Shown here piece after piece: positions 56,001-64,000 of a stretch of DNA of 64,000 nucleotides. The stretch comes from Halomonas icarae (GTDB taxonomy: Bacteria; Pseudomonadota; Gammaproteobacteria; Pseudomonadales; Halomonadaceae), in contig NZ_WUTS01000001.1 of the NCBI RefSeq assembly GCF_009901955.1, positions 1,523,666 through 1,587,665 of the forward strand, read 5' to 3'. A program made the position numbers and the translations under genes. Under the pieces are notes generated by a model. That model was not told where the DNA came from, made no database searches, and worked only from the letters and a program-made list of their open reading frames with translations. Each line of letters opens with the position of its first letter. Within the stretch, counting starts at the first letter, position 1.

Positions 56001-58187
56001 ATGGAACATTCACCCGCTATGCAAGCCTCCTCGGCGCTGACGCTCCGGGTCGAAGGCATGGACTGCGGCGGCTGCGAGCGCAAGGTCGAGTCCGCCCTGG
56101 GGCGCCTGGAGGGCATCGAGCAGGTGCAGGCAAGCTCGGTCACCGGCTCGGTGAAGATTGTCCCGGCATCGCAGGGCTCTCCGAACCACGAGACAATCGA
56201 GCGTACCCTCGACGAGCTGGGCTATCGGGTCGTCCCCGGTGACCAGCGACATCAGGCGAGTGACTCGCCAGCCCCCTGGTGGCAAACCGCCAAGGGGCGG
56301 CTGGTGCTGGTCACGGGTGGCCTGCTGGCGCTGGCCTTTATCCTGCGCATGACCTTTCCGGCCCTGGGCAACTGGCCCTTCGTGGCGGCCACCGTGGTGG
56401 GCCTGGTGCCCATCATCAAGGGCGCCTGGGGGGCGCTGAAGATGCGCAACCCCTTCACCATCGAGATGCTGATGAGCATCGCCGCCCTGGGCGCGCTGGC
56501 GATCGATGCCGCCGCCGAGGCCGCCGTGGTGGTGTTCCTGTTTGCCGTGGGAGAGCTTCTGGAAGGCGTGGCCGCCTCCCGCGCGCGACGCAGCATCTCG
56601 GCCCTGGCCGACCTGGCGCCGTCGACGGCGAGGCTGATCGATGAGCAGGGAACTCGCGAGGTGTCGGCCTCCTCCCTCACACCGGGCCAGCGCGTCATGA
56701 TTCGGCCGGGTGACCGCGTTCCCTGCGATGGTCGCATCCTGGCGGGAACCTCCGAGCTGGACGAGTCACCGGTCAATGGCGAGTCCGTGCCCCGCACGCG
56801 CTCGGTCGACGACGAGGTCCTGGCGGGCACGGTGAACCTGAACGCCGCCCTCGAGGTGGAGGTGACCCGTGGTGCCGAGGACAATACCATCGCGCGGGTC
56901 ATTCGCCTGGTCGAGGAGGCCCAGGCCGCCAAGGCGCCGGTGGCACGCTTCATCGACCGCTTCGCCTACTACTACATGCCGGCGGTGGTCGGGCTGGCCC
57001 TGCTGATGGCGGTGGTGCCGCCGCTGGCCTCGAGCATGGCCTGGTCGGAGTCGATCTATCGCGCCCTGGCGCTGCTGTTGATCGCCTGCCCCTGTGCCCT
57101 GGTGATCTCGACCCCGGCGGCGATCGCGGCCGGCCTCTCGGCGGGGGCGCGTCGTGGGCTGCTGATCAAGGGCGGCGCCGTGCTCGAACAGCTGGGCAAG
57201 CTACGCCTGGTGGCGCTGGACAAGACCGGCACGCTCACCGTCGGTGCACCTCGTGTCACCGATGTGGCTGACTGGACTGGCGAACATGGCGAACACGAGG
57301 TGCTGCGCCTGGCGGCGGCGATGGAGCAGGACTCCAGCCACCCGATCGCTCGGGCCATTCTGGAGCATACCCAGCAGCAGGGTCTCACGCTTCCCCGGGT
57401 TAGCGAGAGCCGCGCCGTGGCGGGTCGCGGGATTGCCGCCCGGGTCGAGGGGCGTGAGCTTGGCCTGGTACCACCCCATCACCTCCTCGATCGGGGGCTC
57501 CTCGACGATAGGCAGAGCGAACAGGTCAACGCACTGGAGGAGGCCGGCAAGAGCCTCGCCGTGCTGATGGAGGGCGAGCGCCCGCTCGGCCTGATCGCCG
57601 TACGCGATGAGCCCCGCGCCGATGCCCGCGAGGGCCTCGCGGCCCTCTCGCGCCTCGGCGTACAGGCGGTGATGCTCAGCGGTGACAACGTGCGCACCGC
57701 CAGGGCCATCGGCGACAGCCTGGGCATCGAGGCCCACGGCAAGCTGATGCCAGAAGACAAGGCGCGCCATATTCGCGACTGGCAGGCCGCCGGCCGGGGC
57801 CCCATCGGCAAGGTGGGCGACGGCATCAACGATGCGCCGGCCCTGGCCTCGGCTGACGTGGGCATCGCCATGGGCGGTGGCACGGATGTGGCGCTGGAGA
57901 CCGCCGATGCAGCCCTGCTCAAGAACCGCGTGACCGGCATCGCCGAGCTGATCGACCTGTCTCGCGCCACTCTCAACAACGTGAAGACGAACGTCGCTCT
58001 GGCCCTGGGACTCAAGGCCATCTTCCTGGCCACCACGGCGCTGGGCTTCACCGGCATGTGGATTGCCGTGATGGCGGATACCGGTGCCACCGTGCTGGTG
58101 ACCCTGAATGCCATGCGGCTGCTGGGTTATCGCTTCTCGCCGGTGCAGGCCCCGGCGGTGGCCCAACCCGCCGCCGCTGCATCGTGA
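56001..58187 (+). CDS. heavy-metal P1B-type ATPase (ZntA/CadA-like)
   Basis: A 728-residue efflux pump. An N-terminal HMA domain carries GMDCGGC (C22, C25). The membrane CPC motif is at 363-365, phosphorylated D407 is in DKTGT, and GDGINDAP forms the hinge. CPC with a single GMDCxxC domain suits Zn, Cd or Pb export. It is controlled by the divergent MerR protein through a 19-base-spacer promoter. Metal choice needs tests. Confidence 0.95.
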   Translation: MEHSPAMQASSALTLRVEGMDCGGCERKVESALGRLEGIEQVQASSVTGSVKIVPASQGSPNHETIERTLDELGYRVVPGDQRHQASDSPAPWWQTAKGRLVLVTGGLLALAFILRMTFPALGNWPFVAATVVGLVPIIKGAWGALKMRNPFTIEMLMSIAALGALAIDAAAEAAVVVFLFAVGELLEGVAASRARRSISALADLAPSTARLIDEQGTREVSASSLTPGQRVMIRPGDRVPCDGRILAGTSELDESPVNGESVPRTRSVDDEVLAGTVNLNAALEVEVTRGAEDNTIARVIRLVEEAQAAKAPVARFIDRFAYYYMPAVVGLALLMAVVPPLASSMAWSESIYRALALLLIACPCALVISTPAAIAAGLSAGARRGLLIKGGAVLEQLGKLRLVALDKTGTLTVGAPRVTDVADWTGEHGEHEVLRLAAAMEQDSSHPIARAILEHTQQQGLTLPRVSESRAVAGRGIAARVEGRELGLVPPHHLLDRGLLDDRQSEQVNALEEAGKSLAVLMEGERPLGLIAVRDEPRADAREGLAALSRLGVQAVMLSGDNVRTARAIGDSLGIEAHGKLMPEDKARHIRDWQAAGRGPIGKVGDGINDAPALASADVGIAMGGGTDVALETADAALLKNRVTGIAELIDLSRATLNNVKTNVALALGLKAIFLATTALGFTGMWIAVMADTGATVLVTLNAMRLLGYRFSPVQAPAVAQPAAAAS

Positions 58188-58269
58188 CGCCCGTGTGCTC
58201 GAGCAACGGCAGCACTGTCCTGCTTCTTGCATCGAGTTCAGCCATTGTGCTCAACCACAGGAGGTTTAC

Positions 58270-58971
58270 ATGACCGACCTGGCTGCCTTCCCCATCACAC
58301 GCAAGTGGCCGGCCCGGCATCCCGAGCGCCTGCAGCTCTATTCGCTGCCCACCCCCAACGGGGTCAAGGTATCGATCATGCTGGAGGAGACCGGCCTGCC
58401 CTACGAGGCACACCGGGTCAGCTTCGACGGCGATGATCAACGCTCCCCCGAGTTCCTGTCGCTGAATCCCAACGGCAAGATCCCGGCCATCCTCGACCCC
58501 GACGGCCCGGGGGGCAAGCCGCTGCCGCTGTTCGAATCGGGGGCGATCCTGATCTATCTCGCCGACAAGACCGGGCAACTCTTGCCCGAGCTCCCCCAAG
58601 ATCGCTATCGGGCCCTGCAGTGGCTGATGTTCCAGATGGGCGGCATTGGCCCGATGTTCGGCCAGGTGGGCTTCTTCCACAAGTTCGCCGGTCGGGAGAT
58701 CGAGGACAAGCGCCCGCGGGATCGCTATGTAGGCGAGTCCCGGCGCCTGCTGGGCGTGCTGGACCGGCAGCTGGCGGGGCGTGACTGGTTGCTGGGCGAG
58801 GCCTTCTCGATCGCCGACATCGCGGTCTGGCCCTGGGTGCGCAACCTTGGCGGCTTCTACGAGGCGGGGGAGCTGGTGGGGATAGACGACTTCCCCCAGG
58901 TCAATCGCGTGCTGGCCGCCTTCCTGGCGCGCCCCGCCGTGCAACGTGGGCTGACGATTCCAGCAGAGTAA
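58270..58971 (+). CDS. glutathione S-transferase, YfcG/Nu-class like
   Basis: A 233-residue GST. The thioredoxin-like half begins RLQLYSLPTPNGVKVSIMLEETGLPYEAHRV, continues with NPNGKIPAILDPDG and FESGAILIYLAD, and is followed by the helical domain ending AFSIADIAVWPWVRN. This matches disulfide-bond-reductase-type GSTs (YfcG/YghU). AGGAGG lies before the start; upstream in-frame sequence is the tail of the previous region. Confidence 0.92.
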   Translation: MTDLAAFPITRKWPARHPERLQLYSLPTPNGVKVSIMLEETGLPYEAHRVSFDGDDQRSPEFLSLNPNGKIPAILDPDGPGGKPLPLFESGAILIYLADKTGQLLPELPQDRYRALQWLMFQMGGIGPMFGQVGFFHKFAGREIEDKRPRDRYVGESRRLLGVLDRQLAGRDWLLGEAFSIADIAVWPWVRNLGGFYEAGELVGIDDFPQVNRVLAAFLARPAVQRGLTIPAE

Positions 58972-59030
58972 TGGCGCGCTCGCGCTTCAACTAGCCGCTG
59001 CCTTACTCCTGGCGCCGATATGCGGCGCCC

Positions 59031-59378
59031 TCATCCCCCGCCGTTCAGGGCCTTCTCCCGCTCCCGGCGATAGGCCTCCACGTGCTCGGCCGGGGCGGCG
59101 GGAAGGCGGCCAAGCTCGACGGCCAGCTCGAAGAAGCCCGCCCGGGGCAGCTCGCCGCGGCGGCTGACCACCAGGGCGGCGATCAGCGGGCGGCCAGCGG
59201 CCACGTCCTCGCGCATCAGTGCCTCGAGGGCCAGGGCGACGCGCTGGATGGTACGCGGCGGCGAAAGACCCAACGCCTCGGCGGCCTGCCGATAGGTAAT
59301 CGGCAGCTGCGCCTCGGGTAACCCCTCCAGCAGCGCTCTTAGACGCGGCGCGAGATCGGTAGCGGCCTGGCTCTCCAT
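59031..59378 (-). CDS. conserved hypothetical with HTH-like segment
   Basis: A 115-residue protein starting MESQAATDLAPRLRALL. The middle ITYRQAAEALGLSPPRTIQRVALALEALM looks like a winged-helix DNA-binding segment, followed by AALVVSRRGELPRAGFFELAVELG. No enzyme motif is seen. The open frame continues upstream but loses protein character, so the inner ATG was chosen. A small regulator is possible; function unknown. Confidence 0.65.
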   Translation of the reverse strand: MESQAATDLAPRLRALLEGLPEAQLPITYRQAAEALGLSPPRTIQRVALALEALMREDVAAGRPLIAALVVSRRGELPRAGFFELAVELGRLPAAPAEHVEAYRREREKALNGGG

Positions 59379-59481
59379 GCCGTGGTCCTCCACGAGTGAA
59401 CGGATAGTTGTGAATGTGCCCCTTGATGAGCCGTGCCAAGCGCCTCTCCACGGCTTGCTCCCTCCAGGGCCATCGTCGTCT

Positions 59482-60054
59482 TCAGCAGCGGACCGCCCCA
59501 CCTCCCTTCCAGTCCTCGATATCGAGCTCGGGGCGCTCGGCGCGAAAGCGCGCGTAGAGCTCGATGCCTTGTGCATCCTCGAGGATATCGACCCGCACGC
59601 CCCGGCTCTGGAGCAGCGGCTCGGTACCCGAGGCGTTGGTGACATCGCCCACCACGACCCGGCTGAAGCCGCGCATGCTGACCAGCGTGGCACAGATCTC
59701 GCAGGGGCTCAGCGAGGTGAAGAGCGTGGTGCGGCTGAAGTCGATTCGTCCGGCGTCACGAATGGCGGAGGTCTCGCCGTGGTGGTAGGGGTGATTCTCC
59801 TGCACCAGAGTATTGTGACCCTTGCCGAGGATGCGCCGGGTGGCATTGTCGATGATCACTGCGCCGATGGGACAACCACCCTCATCGAAGCTCTTCTGCG
59901 CCAGCAGCACGGCGATACGCATGAAGTCGGCATCGGTGAGGCGACGGGTGAAGCCCTCATCCATCAGCACCGACAGACTGGCGGTGGGCATATGGGCGAT
60001 GGCGACCAGCGCTGCCTGGGTGGCTTCCGAGTGATTGTCGAGCAGGGTTTGCAT
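59482..60054 (-). CDS. nucleoside/cytosine deaminase-like protein
   Basis: A 190-residue zinc-dependent deaminase of the CDA superfamily: the zinc and proton-shuttle residues are H92-G-E94 and P117-C118-E-I-C121. An N-terminal extension of about 40 residues (to LTDADFMRIAVLLAQKS) precedes the core. The core resembles yeast-type cytosine deaminase or guanine deaminase. GGAG is placed correctly before the chosen ATG. Base specificity is not certain. Confidence 0.87.
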   Translation of the reverse strand: MQTLLDNHSEATQAALVAIAHMPTASLSVLMDEGFTRRLTDADFMRIAVLLAQKSFDEGGCPIGAVIIDNATRRILGKGHNTLVQENHPYHHGETSAIRDAGRIDFSRTTLFTSLSPCEICATLVSMRGFSRVVVGDVTNASGTEPLLQSRGVRVDILEDAQGIELYARFRAERPELDIEDWKGGGAVRC

Positions 60055-60146
60055 GATGACTCCATCAATTTGCGATGGAGACAAGATGCGCAGCACTGCA
60101 GCCTTACGTCAACTGTCCCCTGAAGGCGATGCTCGATGGCTGCCTC

Positions 60147-60878
60147 TCACTTCATCTCGAAGCCGCGCTTGACCAGGAAGTCACGCATATGGGGGCGCAG
60201 CTTGGTATCGAACAGTGGGGTGAGGTTCTGTGACCAGTTGGAATCCTTGGGACCGCCCCTCCGCGACTGATAATACGCGTGCATGGCATCGTCGAAGACC
60301 GCCACCAGCTCGCTGTCGTCCTGGTAGCTATCCTCCTTGAGGATTGCCTCCACCGGCAGGCGCGGCTTCACGTCGGGGTCGTGGGCCGGGTAGCCGAGGC
60401 ACATGCCGAACACCGGATAGACATGCTCGGGCAGGCCCAGTAGATCGCTGATCTGCTGAGGGTTGTTGCGAATGCCACCGATATAGCAGATGCCCAGCCC
60501 TTCCGACTCGGCGGCCACGGCCATATTCTGGGCCATCAGCGCGGTGTCCACGCTGGCCACCAGCAGCTGCTCGGTCATGCCGCGTACCACCCGCGCCCCG
60601 GTGCGCTCGGCCGCCTCGGTGGGACGCTTCATGTCGGCACAGAACACCAGGAAGGCTCCGCAGGTGGCCACATAGCGCTGACCGCCGGCCAGTTCGGCGA
60701 TCGCCTCGCGGTTGTCGGGCTTCTTCACATGGATGATGCTGTAGGCCTGCACATGGCTCGAGGTGGCCGCGGCCTGGCCGGCACTCACCAGCTCCTCCAG
60801 CAGCTCCCGGGAGACCGGCTGGTCGGTGAACTTGCGGATGGAGCGGTGGGACTTGAGCAACTCGATTGTAGGATTCAT
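60147..60878 (-). CDS. NADPH-dependent nitroreductase (NfsA-like)
   Basis: A 243-residue flavin reductase: IELLKSHRSIRKFTDQPVSRELLEELV is the N-terminal FMN-binding segment, ATSSHVQAYSII follows, then GICYIGGIRNNPQQISDLLGLPEHVYPVFGMCLGYP. This matches the NfsA/Frp family, which reduces nitro compounds and flavins with NADPH. The start used gives MNPTIELLKS. It shares orientation with the deaminase and may be cotranscribed. Confidence 0.92.
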   Translation of the reverse strand: MNPTIELLKSHRSIRKFTDQPVSRELLEELVSAGQAAATSSHVQAYSIIHVKKPDNREAIAELAGGQRYVATCGAFLVFCADMKRPTEAAERTGARVVRGMTEQLLVASVDTALMAQNMAVAAESEGLGICYIGGIRNNPQQISDLLGLPEHVYPVFGMCLGYPAHDPDVKPRLPVEAILKEDSYQDDSELVAVFDDAMHAYYQSRRGGPKDSNWSQNLTPLFDTKLRPHMRDFLVKRGFEMK

Positions 60879-61073
60879 GGGACCTCTGGGTTGATGTGCC
60901 TTTCTGTTGACGCACTCACTCTCTTGGTGTGCCATCGCATCACATGATGTTGCTTAACGGACTCATTGTTCCACGATGCAGGCTCCTCTTGTACCGTCTC
61001 GCTCCAGCATGCTTTCCAGCACCAGCGTCAACGGCTAGGGTGAAGCCTCTTGTGCCATCACTTCGAGGCTCCC

Positions 61074-61961
61074 ATGCCACGCATCCTGCTCGTCGACAAT
61101 GGCTCACTGCGCCCCCAGGCCGTGCTCAACCTGCGCCGCCTGGCCAGCGCCCTGGCCGCGGCAACCGGGGAGCCGGTGGAAGCCGCCTCGCTGCTGCACT
61201 CCCACAAGATTCCGGCCGAGCAGCTGGAGGGCGAGCCGGCGGCGACGCTGGGTCCGCTGGCCGAGCGTCTGGCGGCGGAGGGGGTAACCGAACTGGTGAT
61301 CGTGCCCTTCTTCTTCGGCCCCAGCCAGGCGCTGACCCGCTATCTGCCGGAGCGCCTGGCACAAGTGCAGGAAAGGTACCCGAACCTCGGCATCAAGGTA
61401 ACGGCGCCACTGGTGGACACCCTCACAGGACTCGACCTGCGCCTGGCCAGGCTGCTGGCCGATAACGTGCGTGAGGTCATGGCGCGCCGCAAGATGAGCG
61501 AAAGGCAGCCACCGACGGTGGTGCTGGTCGACCATGGCAGCCCGGTTCCCGAGGTCGCCGCGGTGCGCAACTATGTGGCCGGGCAGCTCGGCGTGCTGCT
61601 GGCCGACGAGGTCGGCTGCGTGACCTACGCCTCCATGGAGCGCCGGGATGGCGATGCGTATCGCTTCAATGAGCCGCTGCTGGCCGACCTGCTCGCCTCG
61701 AAGGTGTTGGCCGGGCGCGAGGTGATTCTGGCCATGCTGTTTCTCTCCCCGGGTCGCCATGCCGGCGAGGGCGGCGATATCGCCGAGATCTGTGAACAGG
61801 CCATGGCCGCCTCTCCCGGCCTGCGCGTGGCCACCACACGCCTGGTGGGTGAGCACGCCGGCATCCTCGAGATACTCGCCAGCCGCGTGGCCCAGGGACG
61901 TTCGGGAGACGCCCTGCTGGTGGAGATGCCGGCCATGGGCAGGATCTGCCGATCCCGGTAG
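61074..61961 (+). CDS. sirohydrochlorin chelatase-like protein (two CbiX domains)
   Basis: A 295-residue protein of two tandem CbiX-type domains. Domain one has VDNGS at 7-11, with asparagine (N9) in place of the metal-site histidine. Domain two has VDHGS with H154, and later MLFLSPGRHAGEGGDI. Members insert Co, Fe or Ni into tetrapyrroles, so this could act in sirohaem or cobalamin synthesis, with one domain probably structural. GAGG before the ATG decides the start. Confidence 0.82.
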   Translation: MPRILLVDNGSLRPQAVLNLRRLASALAAATGEPVEAASLLHSHKIPAEQLEGEPAATLGPLAERLAAEGVTELVIVPFFFGPSQALTRYLPERLAQVQERYPNLGIKVTAPLVDTLTGLDLRLARLLADNVREVMARRKMSERQPPTVVLVDHGSPVPEVAAVRNYVAGQLGVLLADEVGCVTYASMERRDGDAYRFNEPLLADLLASKVLAGREVILAMLFLSPGRHAGEGGDIAEICEQAMAASPGLRVATTRLVGEHAGILEILASRVAQGRSGDALLVEMPAMGRICRSR

Positions 61962-61996
61962 CATGGCCGCCCCCCCACCATCAACGAGGAGACAAC

Positions 61997-62209
61997 GTGA
62001 ACCCCGAGGACCTGCTGACCCTGGTCAGGCTGCGCATGCCCTTCGGCAAGTATCAGGGCTGGCTGCTCGCCGACCTGCCGGGGCCTTACCTGGCATGGTT
62101 TGCCCGGGAGGGCTTCCCGAACAGCGAGCTGGGGCGTCTGCTCGCTCTGATGCACGAGATCGATCACAACGGCCTGGGCGGCTTGCTCGACCCGCTGCGC
62201 GGCGCCTGA
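61997..62209 (+). CDS. DUF3820 family protein
   Basis: A 70-residue protein with the family pattern RMPFGKYQGWLLADLPGPYLAWFAREGFPNSELGRLL. Function is unknown; the FGKYxG motif resembles that of some nucleic-acid-binding domains. It is followed 16 bases later by arfB. Confidence 0.88.
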   Translation: MNPEDLLTLVRLRMPFGKYQGWLLADLPGPYLAWFAREGFPNSELGRLLALMHEIDHNGLGGLLDPLRGA

Positions 62210-62225
62210 CCTGCAGAGAACACTA

Positions 62226-62639
62226 ATGCTGAAAATTTCCAACAGCGTGGAGCTTGGCGACTGGGAGATCGAGCTGAATGCGATCCGCTCCCAGGGTGCC
62301 GGCGGCCAGAACGTCAACAAGGTGGCCACGGCGATCCATCTGCGCTTCGATATCCAGCGCTCCAGCCTGCCCGCCTTCTACAAGGAGCGGCTGATGGCGC
62401 TCGGCGACCAGCGCATCAGCCAGGAGGGTGTGGTGGTCATCAAGGCCCAGCGCTTTCGCACCCAGGAGCAGAACCGCGAGGATGCCCTGGCTCGGCTGCG
62501 CGAACTGATCCGTGAGGCGGTGAAACAGCACAAGGTGCGCAAGCCCACCCGCCCGACCCGCGGTTCCCAGCGTCGCCGGGTGGACAGCAAGACCCGCAAG
62601 GGCAAGACCAAGGCTCTGCGGGGCAAGGTGAAGGTGTGA
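62226..62639 (+). CDS. arfB: alternative ribosome-rescue factor ArfB
   Basis: A 137-residue peptidyl-tRNA hydrolase that frees stalled ribosomes. The catalytic loop GGQ is at residues 26-28 in RSQGAGGQNVNKV. The basic C-terminal tail (KVRKPTRPTRGSQRRRVDSK) enters the empty mRNA channel. It has no codon-recognition domain, as expected for ArfB/YaeJ. Confidence 0.95.
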   Translation: MLKISNSVELGDWEIELNAIRSQGAGGQNVNKVATAIHLRFDIQRSSLPAFYKERLMALGDQRISQEGVVVIKAQRFRTQEQNREDALARLRELIREAVKQHKVRKPTRPTRGSQRRRVDSKTRKGKTKALRGKVKV

Positions 62640-62652
62640 TGTTACGGCCCGC

Positions 62653-63360
62653 TCAGGCCTCGTAGGCGGCCTTGAGACGATAGAATTCGGCGACGATCTC
62701 GTCCATGGCCTCGGCGTCGTAGTCACACAGGCCGCTGACCACCAGCTTCTTGGAACCCGTGCCCACCTGCTCGTCTCCCGACTGGATGCTGAACTCGAGC
62801 AGGGTGTCGCCACGCTTGCCATTGACCTCCAGCGAGGAGTCGAGCAGCTCCAGTGATGGTGCCAGACCCTCGAGGCGCTCCAGGCAGAAGCCCATGCTGT
62901 CGTAGATCACCAGCGGTCGGCGCGGATTGAACATCACGCCCTGCTCTTCCATCAGCGGCTTGAGGTAGTGTGGAAAGTTCTTGCCCGAGAACGAGACATA
63001 GCAGCGCGTAAAGGCCTCCACGACCGCCTCGTCGTGGGTGGTCGCTCCGCCGCGCGAGACCTCCAGATAACACTTGCCGGCCTCGTCGCAGACACGAATC
63101 AGCCCATCTCCACCCTCCTGGAAGCCGAGCGGAGTACCATCGCCAACCATGTTCAGGAAACGGAACTCCATGCGCTGGGAGAGGCCGAAGCGCGCCAATA
63201 CCAGCGCGAACAGCAGGTCTCCCGGAACGCAGAATCGCCGTGCCTCGGGGTTGTGGATGGGGTTGTAGTCGCCGGCGACTCCCTTGGCGAATCGGCTGGC
63301 CTGCTCAGCCGAGATGGTGATGCGATCCCCTGCCAGGGTATGAAATTCATCGAGAAACAT
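62653..63360 (-). CDS. DUF3581 family protein
   Basis: A 235-residue protein: FHTLAGDRITISAEQASRFAKGVAGDYNPIHNPEARRFCVPGDLLFALVL recalls a hot-dog/MaoC-like hydratase pocket (DYNPIH), and a second hot-dog-like half follows. It is recognised as DUF3581. An enzyme of acyl-thioester type is possible, but no function is known. The start gives MFLDEFHTL; upstream extension is doubtful. It is divergent from nhaD. Confidence 0.82.
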   Translation of the reverse strand: MFLDEFHTLAGDRITISAEQASRFAKGVAGDYNPIHNPEARRFCVPGDLLFALVLARFGLSQRMEFRFLNMVGDGTPLGFQEGGDGLIRVCDEAGKCYLEVSRGGATTHDEAVVEAFTRCYVSFSGKNFPHYLKPLMEEQGVMFNPRRPLVIYDSMGFCLERLEGLAPSLELLDSSLEVNGKRGDTLLEFSIQSGDEQVGTGSKKLVVSGLCDYDAEAMDEIVAEFYRLKAAYEA

Positions 63361-63504
63361 GCGTGGCTTGCCTGCGTCGTTGGCGATCCGAAAGCGGCCG
63401 GCGGCTGCCGGAGCGCAGATAATGCCATAAAACAGCCCGGGTGGCAGACCGAGGGCCTCCATCGACACCACTACTCCTTTGGTGGTAAGGGGTTGCGTCT
63501 ATAT

Positions 63505-63518
63505 TGCAGTGCACTACA
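63505..63518. promoter_or_regulatory. near-palindrome upstream of nhaD
   Basis: TGCAGTGCACTACA, symmetric except for one base pair, in the 220-base gap between DUF3581 and nhaD. A possible operator; regulator unknown. Confidence 0.3.
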
Positions 63519-63580
63519 GGTGTTAGACTCGAGGTGCTTTCACACCCTTCCCAAGAACCTCGTTTTCGGAAAACATCGCC

Positions 63581-64000
63581 ATGTCATCCTTCGGATACCC
63601 AACCCTACGGCCCCGGCACACCGCCTGGTGGTCGGGATGTCTCGTGCTTGTCTGTCTGCTGTTCGCCCCCACCGCCTTCGCAGTAACCGGCGAGCTCGAT
63701 CTCACCAGTTCGGTGGTCGGTCTTGTCGCGGTGAGTATCTTCGTCCTCGCCTATGCGCTCGTCATGGGCGAGGAGAAGCTGCACATGCGAAAGTCCAAGC
63801 CGGTGCTGGTCGCCGCCGGCATCATCTGGGCGCTGATCGGCTGGGTCTACGTCCAGGCCGGGATGCCCACCGAGGCCGAGCATGCCTTTCGGACTACCCT
63901 GCTCGAATTTACCGAGCTGATGCTCTTCCTGCTGGTAGCGATGACCTATATCAACGCCCTGGATGAGCGACGCGCCTTCGATGTGCTGCGCAGCTGGATG
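63581..64000 (+). CDS. nhaD: Na+/H+ antiporter NhaD, N-terminal part
   Basis: The first 140 codons of a protein that runs off the window. After a cleavable or first hydrophobic segment (WWSGCLVLVCLLFAPTAFA) come SSVVGLVAVSIFVLAYALVMGEEKLHMRKSKPVLVAAGIIWALIGW and LLEFTELMLFLLVAMTYINAL, characteristic of NhaD. This antiporter extrudes sodium and suits a halophile or halotolerant organism. The remaining helices and ion-binding residues lie beyond the edge. Confidence 0.88.
   Translation, partial: MSSFGYPTLRPRHTAWWSGCLVLVCLLFAPTAFAVTGELDLTSSVVGLVAVSIFVLAYALVMGEEKLHMRKSKPVLVAAGIIWALIGWVYVQAGMPTEAEHAFRTTLLEFTELMLFLLVAMTYINALDERRAFDVLRSWM

Overview
The window is GC-rich chromosomal DNA from a gammaproteobacterium, most likely Halomonadaceae (Halomonas or a close relative). 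This rests on the recC-recB-recD order with long subunits, two complete TRAP transporter operons, an NhaD-type Na+/H+ antiporter at the right edge, a sodium:solute symporter, and ordinary housekeeping genes with a strong G/C third-position bias. The genus is an inference from gene content; no rRNA or tRNA is present. No prophage, insertion sequence with transposase, CRISPR array or tRNA was found.

Layout. 1-4.1 kb: two alkylhydroperoxidase/CMD-fold proteins, then a TRAP transporter (SBP, small and large permease) and a strong terminator. 4.2-5.6 kb: a FrnE-like DsbA oxidoreductase and a third CMD-fold protein. 5.7-8.8 kb: a large PLD nuclease-helicase-DUF3427 protein resembling the modification-dependent restriction enzyme SauUSI. 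9-11.7 kb: mmsA and a divergent LysR regulator around palindromic sites. 12-15.8 kb: katG with an OxyR-like site, convergent with selO. 15.9-17.8 kb: a LysR/DMT-exporter divergent pair. 17.8-20.2 kb: a long leader, a sodium:solute symporter and a 43-residue membrane protein. 20.3 kb: ogt. 20.9-27.5 kb: a complete malonate uptake and catabolism cluster (GntR regulator, TRAP transporter, malonyl-CoA decarboxylase, malonyl-CoA synthetase). 27.7-30.4 kb: an AT-richer orphan lipoprotein, a flavin reductase, a pirin and an FMN reductase. 30.6-40.6 kb: recCBD, with repeat-derived insertions inside recC and recB. 40.6-48.8 kb: a cyclic-di-GMP island with a LOV blue-light GGDEF-EAL protein, a GGDEF remnant, a PAS-GGDEF/PAS-GGDEF-EAL operon, and a membrane diguanylate cyclase that appears frameshifted by a third copy of a 5-bp repeat. 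48.7-53.2 kb: an MFS transporter, pncB and a GntP-family permease. 53.3-55.4 kb: a small membrane protein, a coiled-coil protein and a voltage-sensor-like protein without a pore. 55.4-58.2 kb: a MerR regulator and a heavy-metal P1B ATPase with an unusual 13-bp repeat array in the shared promoter. 58.3-64 kb: GST, a small unknown, a deaminase, a nitroreductase, a CbiX-like chelatase, DUF3820, arfB, DUF3581 and the start of nhaD.

The genes point to a halotolerant aerobic heterotroph that scavenges small organic acids (two TRAP systems, malonate to acetyl-CoA, methylmalonate-semialdehyde oxidation), handles oxidative and metal stress (KatG, CMD proteins, SelO, P1B ATPase), and uses light, redox or ligand inputs for c-di-GMP control. 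The least ordinary features are the LOV-GGDEF-EAL receptor, the SauUSI-like enzyme, the pentanucleotide frameshift in the diguanylate cyclase, the repeat insertions within recB and recC, the 13-bp repeats at the metal promoter, and the pore-less voltage-sensor-like protein.
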